A stretch of DNA of 5,776 nucleotides from Armatimonadota bacterium (lineage in GTDB: Bacteria > Armatimonadota > Fimbriimonadia > Fimbriimonadales > Fimbriimonadaceae). Each line of letters opens with the position of its first letter. Within the stretch, counting starts at the first letter, position 1. This document shows positions 1-5,008 of this stretch, piece after piece. The notes under the pieces were generated by a model, which worked only from the letters and a program-made list of their open reading frames with translations, was not told where the DNA came from and did no database searches. The translations under genes and the position numbers were made by a program. Location: positions 1 to 5,776 of the forward strand of contig JAFAFM010000172.1 of NCBI GenBank assembly GCA_023423495.1, written 5' to 3'.

Positions 1-336
1 GTCGCAGATGTCGATCATCTCCTGCACTTCGCCGCGCCCTTCCTCCAGAATCTTGCCGCACTCGATCGTGACCAGCCGCGCCAAATCCTCCTTCTTGTCC
101 CGAAGCGCCTGCCCGAAGCGTCTCACAAGTTCGCCACGGCGCGGGCCCGGAACGTCCCGCCATTGCTGGAACGCATCCACGGACTGCTCTACGACTTGGC
201 CGATTTCGGCTTCCGAATGCGTCTTAAGAGTCACCAGGAGTTCACCGTCGATCGGACTGTGGACGGGCAGATCGTCGCCGGTCCACTGCTCCAAGTTGGG
301 GAGAAGGGAACGGACCAAGGTCAAATGGTCAGGCAT
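1..336 (-). CDS. Aldehyde dehydrogenase, ALDH7/antiquitin type, N-terminal part (runs off the left edge)
   Basis: Translating the reverse strand from the ATG at 336-334 gives an unbroken 112-codon frame to the window edge. The protein matches the N-terminal NAD-binding half of aldehyde dehydrogenases. Residues 27-36 (HSPIDGELLV) correspond to the usual 'NPATGE' strand, and residues 56-69 contain FQQWRDVPGPRRGE, which resembles the 'W..iPaPkRGEivR' signature of ALDH7. It continues with LVTIECGKILEEGRGEVQEM (residues 88-107), where ALDH7 enzymes have 'LEMGKI..EG.GEVQE'. Known ALDH7 enzymes oxidise alpha-aminoadipic semialdehyde (piperideine-6-carboxylate) in lysine catabolism, with NAD+ in the cytoplasm. 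The catalytic cysteine and glutamate lie outside the window, so activity and substrate cannot be judged. No good ribosome-binding site precedes 336. An in-frame ATG at 372-370 is an alternative that would add 12 residues and overlap the divergent kinase gene. The family call is strong; the ALDH7 subfamily is likely. Confidence 0.88.
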   Translation of the reverse strand, partial: MPDHLTLVRSLLPNLEQWTGDDLPVHSPIDGELLVTLKTHSEAEIGQVVEQSVDAFQQWRDVPGPRRGELVRRFGQALRDKKEDLARLVTIECGKILEEGRGEVQEMIDICD

Positions 337-358
337 ATCCCAGTATGATGTCAGAGTT

Positions 359-880
359 TTGGTCTGGATCATTTCAGGGCCGCCCGCCTCGGGCAAAACC
401 TCGTTGGCCGCCGAGCTTCTCAAGTCGGTGAAGAAGGGAATGCACGTCCCGGTGGATGACCTACGATTTTGGGTGCGAGCCGGTCTCTCCGACGCCGTAC
501 CGTGGACTGAAGAAACCGAGCGGCAGTTCCGCGTGGCCGAATTGGCGGCGATGCGCGTCGCTCAAACCTATGCGGATGCCGGGTTCGAAGTGGTCGTGGA
601 TCACTGTCGGCGGCCGGCAACCTGGGATGAAACCCTATCCAAATTCCCCGATCTCCCCGCCCGCAAAGTTCTCCTTCTGCCTGACATGGAAGTCAATCTC
701 GCTCGGAATGCAACCCGGACAGACAAGACGTTTGATCCGGCTGTACTCGAGGACACAATCAGATTCACCAACGATGCGTATCGAGAAGGAACCCCGTCCG
801 ACTGGCTGGTGGTCGATAACACGCACCTCGACCCGCGCGAAACGGCAGATCGTCTGATTTCCCGCTTTGCTGGTCGGTAA
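359..880 (+). CDS. P-loop kinase-like ATPase (AAA_33/zeta-toxin/nucleotide-kinase type)
   Basis: The 173-residue product begins almost at once with the first beta strand and the Walker A loop GPPASGKTS (residues 7-15, counting from a TTG start at 359). It then has VPVDDLRFWV (30-39), a typical second strand with acidic residues; FEVVVDHCRRPATWD (76-90), the substrate or Walker-B-like region; VLLLP (104-108); and an arginine-containing lid, ARNATRTDK (115-123). It ends DWLVVDNTHLDPRETADRLI. This order is that of small P-loop kinases related to gluconate/shikimate kinases, chloramphenicol phosphotransferase and zeta toxins. The substrate cannot be read from the sequence. The frame stays open back to position 8, but the upstream part is only the antisense of the dehydrogenase gene. 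The nearest in-frame start is TTG at 359 with no clear ribosome-binding site. No antitoxin-like partner is adjacent, so a toxin role is not supported. Confidence 0.82.
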   Translation: MVWIISGPPASGKTSLAAELLKSVKKGMHVPVDDLRFWVRAGLSDAVPWTEETERQFRVAELAAMRVAQTYADAGFEVVVDHCRRPATWDETLSKFPDLPARKVLLLPDMEVNLARNATRTDKTFDPAVLEDTIRFTNDAYREGTPSDWLVVDNTHLDPRETADRLISRFAGR

Positions 881-881
881 T

Positions 882-911
882 CAACAATCCCTACGTCACG
901 ATAGTTTGTTG
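882..911. repeat. Imperfect inverted repeat between the kinase and the next gene
   Basis: CAACAA at 882-887 is matched by TTGTTG at 906-911. A weaker inner dyad (CTACGTC / ACGATAG, one base bulged) lies between them. It starts directly after the kinase stop and about 36 bases before the next ATG. It could be an operator or a weak transcript-end hairpin, but the stem is AT-rich and no T-run follows. Confidence 0.3.
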
Positions 912-946
912 CTGAAATGTAAGAAAAGCCCGACGAGAATAATCCC

Positions 947-1345
947 ATGAGCCTTATTCAAAAGCTCTTCCGTCGGACGCCGCAACCTAAAGGTGCCGAC
1001 GTTGAATTTCTTCAATTTGCCAGTTCCTTCCGCATGCCTTCCGGTGAACTCTTCCTGGACTTCCTCGCGCGTGAGAAAGTCACTAACCTGAGCCAGTGGC
1101 TCAGCGCGACCCCACCTGAACCTGAGCCCAAGATGTTCATCGGCATGGCCAACGACGCCACTCGTCGAGGTCTGGATATTTGGAAGCAAACCATCATCTA
1201 TATGCACCTGGAAGAGCCGCACGACCCATCTCAGCTCAGCCGTGATGCGTTGTCCGTCCTGTCTCAGATCTTGGAGATCCCGATTGTCCTTTACTATCGA
1301 GAAGGTGCAGACACCGAGCTGATGCGCCTCGAATTCCAGCCTTAG
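947..1345 (+). CDS. Unrecognised 132-residue cytoplasmic protein
   Basis: I do not recognise this family. The ATG at 947 follows a weak purine stretch (GACGAGAA) about seven bases upstream. The protein has no signal peptide or membrane span. A basic N-terminus (MSLIQKLFRRTPQPKG) leads into mixed segments including FLQFASSFRMPSGELFLDFL, a short proline/glutamate linker (TPPEPEPK, about residues 55-62), and a predicted helix-strand end (SVLSQILEIPIVLYYREGAD). Even amino-acid composition and the neat tail-to-tail fit with the next gene argue that it is real. It sits 66 bases after the kinase stop on the same strand, so co-transcription is possible. Its TAG stop (1343-1345) overlaps the TAA stop of the convergent DUF3500 gene (1342-1344 on the other strand). 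No function is proposed. Confidence 0.72.
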   Translation: MSLIQKLFRRTPQPKGADVEFLQFASSFRMPSGELFLDFLAREKVTNLSQWLSATPPEPEPKMFIGMANDATRRGLDIWKQTIIYMHLEEPHDPSQLSRDALSVLSQILEIPIVLYYREGADTELMRLEFQP

Positions 1346-2343
1346 CGGGGGTGATTATGGTGACCGTTGGGGTCGTGGTAATGCTCCGCCACTGGGTCCC
1401 CGCCGAAGTCCTCGCCCGCTGAACGCCATACCGTGTGGATATGGTTGCCGTTGTTCTCCGTATTGTCGTACTCGATGAGCAGATCAGGGCCATGAATGCG
1501 GTAGTAATGAGGGCCGTTTTTATCCGTCCGGCCAGCCCAAGCAAACTTCAGCTTGGCGAGATCGAATTCCTCGATGCGCTTGGTGCGCCGATCTTGCTCG
1601 GCCTTCAACTGCACCTTGGAGTGAGCCGCGATTAAGTCCCGCAACGCCTTCTTCTGCCCTTCAAACAGCTCTGAGTACGGAATTCCGACGGCTTCCGGGA
1701 TCACGGCCCGACGCGCGTTGGTGGTGACGATATCCGGATAGGGCCTCTCGGAGATCACGGTGCGCTTCCGTTGTTCGCTGGTCAGGGAATCCATGAGGGA
1801 AAACGCCAGATCTTGCGTCGGCCCGAGCGGCCGCTTGCCATTTCCCGCCTGGGTGGCCGGATTGGTGCCCAGGAATTGAGGGGTGGTGGCAATCATTTTC
1901 CCTTGGTCAAACACGAAGATGAGGGAGATGTGGTGCCCTTCATACCGCCAAGCCCATCGCCCTGATCGGCTAGGCGTCCCGTAAAAGGTGAAGAAATACT
2001 GTTCAATATCCCGCCCGGGGTTGCGTTCTAATTCTCGCAGGACCGTTTCAAGATCTCGGATGTCCTCGGTAAGACGGTAGCCAGGCTCGCTGATGGAAGA
2101 GCGTAAAAGCTTGACGGCAAGGTCCCGCTGTGTGGCGGACATGGCTTTCCACGCGATGCCCTTTCGCGGACGTGGCACATAGTGCCAATCGTAGCGTTGA
2201 TCGGATTCGTAGGGGAAGATGGCAGCCTGACGCTGCTCGCGGGTTAAAGAGTCGACAAACTCCATCGCCTCCCGGGCTACCGGTGGGGTGGTACCGGTAA
2301 GACCCTGAAGGCTAAATGCGACCGCCGCAATAGCGATTTTCAC
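1342..2343 (-). CDS. Exported DUF3500 family protein with histidine-rich C-terminus
   Basis: The 333-residue product shows the DUF3500 pattern along its full length: FVDSLTREQRQAAIFPYESD (29-48), a W-x-YVP segment (53-57), MSATQRDLAVKLLRSSISEPGY (68-89), YFFTFYGTPS..GRWAWRYEGHHISL (116-141), TPQFLGTNPA (154-163), a second SLTSEQR repeat (186-192) and HIHTVWRSAGEDFGGD (301-316). The family's biochemical role is unknown. The repeated GHH, HIH and HYH motifs suggest a metal site, which is inference. The start is GTG at 2343-2341; the next 17 or so residues (KIAIAAVAFSLQGLTG) form a short hydrophobic export-type leader without a lipobox cysteine. The last 13 residues, HYHDPNGHHNHPR, hold five histidines. 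The gene lies 37 bases behind the YtxH-like gene on the same strand, probably in one transcript. A 14-bp palindrome fills part of that gap. Confidence 0.9.
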   Translation of the reverse strand: MKIAIAAVAFSLQGLTGTTPPVAREAMEFVDSLTREQRQAAIFPYESDQRYDWHYVPRPRKGIAWKAMSATQRDLAVKLLRSSISEPGYRLTEDIRDLETVLRELERNPGRDIEQYFFTFYGTPSRSGRWAWRYEGHHISLIFVFDQGKMIATTPQFLGTNPATQAGNGKRPLGPTQDLAFSLMDSLTSEQRKRTVISERPYPDIVTTNARRAVIPEAVGIPYSELFEGQKKALRDLIAAHSKVQLKAEQDRRTKRIEEFDLAKLKFAWAGRTDKNGPHYYRIHGPDLLIEYDNTENNGNHIHTVWRSAGEDFGGDPVAEHYHDPNGHHNHPR

Positions 2344-2354
2344 ACTCGCATTCT

Positions 2355-2368
2355 AGCGGAATTCCGCT
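2355..2368. promoter_or_regulatory. Perfect 14-bp palindrome before the DUF3500 start
   Basis: AGCGGAATTCCGCT is exactly self-complementary and lies 12-25 bases upstream of the GTG start on the minus strand, between the two minus-strand genes. It could be an operator for a dimeric regulator or a small RNA hairpin (5-bp stem, AATT loop) next to the start. No T-run follows it on the minus strand, so it is unlikely to be a terminator. It contains an EcoRI site, GAATTC, which is incidental. Confidence 0.4.
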
Positions 2369-2380
2369 CAGAGCTAACAG

Positions 2381-2701
2381 CTAAAGTGCGTTGCTCGACG
2401 TGGTGTCGGACATCTTCGAACCCGTCTCGCCCGCAGCTCGCTTGACCTTCTCGCCAAGGGAATCCACGGCGTGCTGAGCTGAGTCCACCATAGCAACCGC
2501 CTTGGACTTCACGGTTTCGCCGACATTACCGAGGTATTGGCCCGATTTGTCGCTCAGTTCTCGCGTCTTGCCCACAATTCGGTTGAATTCCCGCTCCTTG
2601 TAGGTCGCATATAGAATTGTTCCGGCGATGCCGGCCGCAATACCGATTAGTACCGAGCCGAGGTGCATGCCGCTTTCGTGGGATTCGTGGTGTTCGTACA
2701 T
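2381..2701 (-). CDS. YtxH-like single-span membrane protein with amphipathic tail
   Basis: From the ATG at 2701-2699 the product has 106 residues. A short His/Glu-rich N-terminus (MYEHHESHESGMH) is followed by one hydrophobic glycine/alanine-rich span (GSVLIGIAAGIAGTILYATY) and a charged stop-transfer sequence (KEREFNRI). The rest is a long polar amphipathic helix of Lys/Glu/Ala/Ser type (GETVKSKAVAMVDSAQHAVD and onward) resembling LEA/apolipoprotein-like repeats. This architecture is that of YtxH-domain general-stress proteins, whose exact function is not established. An in-frame ATG at 2761-2759 would add 20 residues (MGTIRVQNEP...) and has a somewhat better purine stretch (GGTAAG) before it; the shorter form fits the family better. 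It heads a likely two-gene minus-strand unit with the DUF3500 gene and is divergent from the efflux adaptor. Confidence 0.7.
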   Translation of the reverse strand: MYEHHESHESGMHLGSVLIGIAAGIAGTILYATYKEREFNRIVGKTRELSDKSGQYLGNVGETVKSKAVAMVDSAQHAVDSLGEKVKRAAGETGSKMSDTTSSNAL

Positions 2702-2781
2702 CTCACATATACAAACTAGCGTTTCAATATTTGGTTCGTTCTGGACCCGGATGGTCCCCATTTCTTACCAATTTTTGAACC

Positions 2782-2816
2782 CTAAGCGGGCGGCTGTTTC
2801 GGCACTAAGCGCCCGC
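2782..2816. promoter_or_regulatory. Inverted and direct repeats in the divergent intergenic region
   Basis: GCGGGCG (2786-2792) and CGCCCGC (2810-2816) form a perfect 7-bp inverted repeat with a 17-base spacer. CTAAGCG also occurs twice in direct orientation, at 2782-2788 and 2805-2811, with starts 23 bases apart. The element ends 17 bases before the adaptor ATG and lies upstream of the divergent YtxH-like gene, a position suited to an operator acting on either gene. No convincing -35/-10 pair was found around it. Confidence 0.4.
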
Positions 2817-2833
2817 AAATCGTTACACGGAAT

Positions 2834-3976
2834 ATGCGACTACAACAATTTATGGTTGGCGCCGGGCTGGCCACCGCCCTTATCGCGAGCGGATGCGACC
2901 CGGTAGCTCAGCCCAAGGAAGTGAAAGCTGAGCCGACCACGGCGAAAGTGGTGCGCCAAGATTTAGTTGGTTATGCATTTTTCGATGGCAAAGTGATCGC
3001 CCCTCCGGGCTCGCAAGCTTCCGTGGCCTCCCCTTATGACGTGGCCCTGGGCGAAGTCCCCGTAACCCAAGGGAAGTGGGTGAGCCGAGGAGCAACGATT
3101 GCCACGATGCAGATGCCGGACCTCAAGTCCTCGGTGGATGCGGCCGAATTGAATCTCAAGTCCGCCGAAGCTGCCTATGCAGCGGCCAAGGCTAATAATG
3201 AAGGGCCCGTCCGTGAGGCTGAGCGCGCCTTAGCCGACGCTCGTGCAGCCGAGCGCAAAGCTCGCCAAGACACTCAAATGGGCGTCATGGCGGACCTGGA
3301 AGCCGCTACCGCCGTTCGAAAGGAAGCAGAAGCCGCCGTCGCAGCCGCCAAGGCAGCCATGAATTCGCAGGTTTTGCCCGAGAAGCAATCGGTGGAGATT
3401 GCCGCTGAATACCTCCGCGACGCTCGGGCGGGCGCCAAGATGGCAAACATCAAGGCCCCCATCTCCGGCACGATTATTACCCTGGAAGCCAAACCCGGCT
3501 TGGTCGTGAAGTCCAAGCAAATCTTGGCGACGATTGTCGACTTGGCCGCGATCGAAGTGCAGGGCACTGTTCCCGCGGCTTTGGCGGACAAAGTGGAGAA
3601 GGGAACGGACGTGATCATCGCCGTGGAAGGTGACCGGACAGAGCCGATCGATGGAGAAGTAGCCTCCGTGACTGTTCTGCCTCCCGCCGAGGGTCAGGCA
3701 TCGGGCGGTTACCTGGCCAAGATCGAGTTCGATAACAAGGAAGGATGGATCCTGCCCGGCTCCACGATCAAGCGGATCGGCGTTCCGACCGGCAAGGTCG
3801 AGGACGTGCTGGTTGTCCCGGTTGCCGCGGTGAAGACCGAAGACGGCAAGTCCGTGGTGATGGTCCGAAAGGGCACGGAATGGGTTGCAACCACGGTTAC
3901 CACGGGGCTTACAGATGGAGCTTTGATCGAGATCAAGTCAGGTCTTTCCGAAGGCGATGAAGTGAAAGTCGGCTAG
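2834..3976 (+). CDS. Efflux periplasmic adaptor (membrane fusion) lipoprotein, HlyD/RND type
   Basis: This 380-residue product is a periplasmic adaptor linking an inner-membrane pump to an outer-membrane channel. Residues 1-21 form a lipoprotein signal ending ALIASGC, so Cys21 would be acylated; the box is slightly atypical, with Ala at -3. The first lipoyl half is at about 64-95 (VASPYDVALGEVPVTQGKWV, then RGATIATM) and the second at 206-235 (IKAPISGTIITLEAKPGLVV, then ILATIVD). Between them, about 98-203, is a long Ala/Glu/Lys-rich coiled-coil hairpin. A beta-barrel domain (about 239-315, including WILPGSTIKRIGVPTG) and a membrane-proximal domain (about 321-379, VLVVPVAAVKTEDGKSVVMV, then GLSEGDEVKVG) follow. 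The length is normal for the family. The ATG at 2834 has ACGGA just upstream. No pump or outer-membrane channel gene follows; the next gene, 49 bases on, encodes an unknown exported protein. The substrate cannot be inferred. Confidence 0.9.
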   Translation: MRLQQFMVGAGLATALIASGCDPVAQPKEVKAEPTTAKVVRQDLVGYAFFDGKVIAPPGSQASVASPYDVALGEVPVTQGKWVSRGATIATMQMPDLKSSVDAAELNLKSAEAAYAAAKANNEGPVREAERALADARAAERKARQDTQMGVMADLEAATAVRKEAEAAVAAAKAAMNSQVLPEKQSVEIAAEYLRDARAGAKMANIKAPISGTIITLEAKPGLVVKSKQILATIVDLAAIEVQGTVPAALADKVEKGTDVIIAVEGDRTEPIDGEVASVTVLPPAEGQASGGYLAKIEFDNKEGWILPGSTIKRIGVPTGKVEDVLVVPVAAVKTEDGKSVVMVRKGTEWVATTVTTGLTDGALIEIKSGLSEGDEVKVG

Positions 3977-4025
3977 GCCCATTCCAAATTCGGTGAAACC
4001 TTCCTGGGCATGAGGACACTAACCT

Positions 4026-4508
4026 ATGATGCACAGGCTGATCAAGATTACGGCGATCCTCGGAATAGCAGCGGGCGCGACGTACGGAATTGGACTCCAG
4101 AGCCAGTATGTCGCGCCCGTCGGCGCGTTAAGGCCGGGCGAATCCATTGCCGTCGACTTCGTATCGACCGGCTGCTTCTCCTCAACCCACTACAACTTCG
4201 AGATCGGAGCGGGCAAGAAGCCGCTCGTTTCCGCCCAAACCTTCAAACTGGGCAAGCCGGAACCCGTCGAGCTAGGCAAGCTTACGCTTTCGCCGGCGGA
4301 TGTCGCCGGTTTGAATCGCCTTTTTCAGATGTACCGTACGCTACCAAAGGGTGGCTGCACCACGGTGGACACCATCACCCTGACGCAGATGCGCGGCGAC
4401 AAGGAGATTGCGACGGAAAGGTTTGTGGACCGCACCTGCTCCTACGAGCGGAAAGACGTGCTCAGGTTCACGGAGCTGATACAAAGATTGCGGCGACCCG
4501 TGGAGTGA
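4026..4508 (+). CDS. Unrecognised exported 160-residue protein with three cysteines
   Basis: I do not recognise the family. The start at 4026 (ATG ATG) is preceded by GAGG at 4012-4015, a plausible though somewhat distant ribosome-binding site. The N-terminus MMHRLIKITAILGIAAGATYGIG is a basic-hydrophobic signal peptide or anchor, so the protein probably acts in the periplasm or is membrane-tethered. The mature part has beta-type segments (ESIAVDFVSTGCFSSTHYNF), a middle stretch with LGKLTLSPADVAGLNRLFQM and an end with VLRFTELIQRLR. Cysteines are at 50, 111 and 138; two could form a disulphide. The phrase 'FVSTGCFSSTHYNFEI' followed by 'LTQMRGDKEIATERFVDRTC' suggests a small beta-sandwich, which is inference only. 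It lies 49 bases behind the efflux adaptor and is probably co-transcribed. Its last codons and stop lie inside the terminator hairpin. Confidence 0.75.
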   Translation: MMHRLIKITAILGIAAGATYGIGLQSQYVAPVGALRPGESIAVDFVSTGCFSSTHYNFEIGAGKKPLVSAQTFKLGKPEPVELGKLTLSPADVAGLNRLFQMYRTLPKGGCTTVDTITLTQMRGDKEIATERFVDRTCSYERKDVLRFTELIQRLRRPVE

Positions 4509-4536
4509 ACCGAAATCGGGGTCGCCGCTTGAATTT
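4490..4536 (+). terminator. Intrinsic terminator overlapping the end of the exported-protein gene
   Basis: GCGGCGACCC (4490-4499) pairs perfectly with GGGTCGCCGC (4519-4528), giving a 10-bp GC-rich stem with a 19-base loop. It is followed by TTGAATTTT (4529-4537), an interrupted T-run. The stop codon TGA (4506-4508) lies in the loop. On the opposite strand the stem is followed by AATCTTTGT, so it could also stop transcripts of the convergent gene ending at 4610. The stem is too long and GC-rich to be a likely accident, but the T-run is not ideal. Confidence 0.72.
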
Positions 4537-4609
4537 TAAGGGACTTGGGTGGATTCCCATTTGAAGCAGGAGCTTAGCCACCCCGTCCCATCGTCGTTGG
4601 CCGGTAACC

Positions 4610-4861
4610 CTACCGACCGACGGTCTGCACGCCCTCGATGAGGTTGCCTTTCATCTCGACCAATCCCTTGGCCAAGTGGGTGAACGAATCCAATGCCGCC
4701 GAAACGAGTAGGAACTCGGCCGGCGTCGTCCAACCTGGGCGTCGCCACTCTTTGACAAGCTTACGAAGGTCATCTTCGTTGCTGAGATTCGCGAGCAAGT
4801 CGCTGATTACGTCGATCTTTTTGTCGAGCCTTTCGATGTCGATTTTGTGTGCAACTTTCAT
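4610..4861 (-). CDS. Unrecognised 83-residue protein with strong ribosome-binding site
   Basis: The start at 4861-4859 is well supported. On the minus strand AAAGGAGG (complement of 4868-4875) lies six bases before the ATG, a near-consensus Shine-Dalgarno sequence and the best in this window. The protein begins MKVAHKIDIERLDKKIDVIS, a charged helical stretch that could form a coiled coil, continues NEDDLRKLVKEWRRPGWTTP (about 34-53), and ends with a more hydrophobic helix, AEFLLVSAALDSFTHLAKGL. There is no signal peptide or clear membrane span. The WRRPGWTTPAEF motif at 45-56 is distinctive but I cannot assign it. An upstream in-frame ATG at 4879 would place the Shine-Dalgarno sequence inside the gene and is disfavoured. 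The strong site suggests a well-translated protein. The gene is convergent with the exported-protein gene and lies 147 bases after the next minus-strand gene upstream. Confidence 0.72.
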   Translation of the reverse strand: MKVAHKIDIERLDKKIDVISDLLANLSNEDDLRKLVKEWRRPGWTTPAEFLLVSAALDSFTHLAKGLVEMKGNLIEGVQTVGR

Positions 4862-4867
4862 TGCTTT

Positions 4868-4875
4868 CCTCCTTT
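4868..4875 (-). promoter_or_regulatory. Near-consensus Shine-Dalgarno site
   Basis: The minus strand reads AAAGGAGG followed by six bases (AAAGCA) and ATG at 4861. It fixes the start of the 83-residue gene and contrasts with the weak sites before most other genes here. Confidence 0.8.
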
Positions 4876-4967
4876 CCACAGACCCGGTGTTCCCGGTAAT
4901 TTCGCCTGCATGGAAAGTGTAGGGCAGGTTGGAATCGGCTCGGCGCTGACTTTCGAGGTCGATCTCT

Positions 4968-5006
4968 GCGCACTTTGGTAAGCATAGGTGCGCCTACCTT
5001 GGTAGG
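4968..5006. repeat. Two overlapping hairpins just after the 224-residue gene
   Basis: CCTACC (4993-4998) and GGTAGG (5001-5006) form a compact inverted repeat two bases beyond the TGA stop (5011-5009) of the minus-strand gene. GCGCAC (4968-4973) and GTGCGC (4988-4993) form a second 6-bp inverted repeat, extendable with a G-T wobble, sharing base 4993. TTGGTA also recurs at 4975-4980 and 4999-5004. No T-run follows on the minus strand, so a classical terminator is not shown. mRNA 3'-end stabilisation or a regulatory site before the 83-residue gene are alternatives. Confidence 0.4.
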
Positions 5007-5008
5007 AG

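Noticed and set aside
8..358. Plus-strand extension of the kinase reading frame upstream of residue VWIISG
   Set aside because: It is Ser/Arg/Pro-rich, matches no known kinase N-terminus, and lies antisense to a clear aldehyde dehydrogenase.
359..880. Zeta-toxin-type toxin-antitoxin system
   Set aside because: The fold class fits, but no small antitoxin gene overlaps or precedes it and the upstream neighbour is a divergent metabolic enzyme.
601..948. Minus-strand 115-codon open frame over the kinase end
   Set aside because: Antisense shadow of the P-loop gene with Ser/Arg-rich composition and no ribosome-binding site.
2277..2298. Two TACCGGT copies near the start of the DUF3500 gene
   Set aside because: They are explained by the coding of Thr-Gly and Pro-Val with similar codons and lie inside the gene.
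2628..2906. Plus-strand 92-codon open frame spanning the YtxH-like gene and the adaptor start
   Set aside because: It is antisense to the YtxH-like membrane protein and out of frame with the adaptor; no recognisable protein features.
3230..3618. Minus-strand open frames over the adaptor coiled coil
   Set aside because: They arise from the Ala/Glu/Lys-rich codons of the helical hairpin; composition is unlike the other proteins of the window.
4010..4564. Plus-strand 184-codon open frame over the exported-protein gene
   Set aside because: Its product is Arg-rich and lacks coherent hydrophobic segments. The frame at 4026-4508 has a signal peptide, a ribosome-binding site and normal composition.
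4602..4625. Short inverted repeats CGGTA/TACCG and GACCG/CGGTC at the end of the 83-residue gene
   Set aside because: The stems are only 5 bp and partly coding, with no T-run after them on the minus strand. The hairpin at 4490-4528 is a better terminator.
4862..5008. TATGCT preceded by CTGACT on the minus strand as a promoter for the 83-residue gene
   Set aside because: The spacer is 20 bases and the -35 match is poor, so it is not distinguishable from chance.
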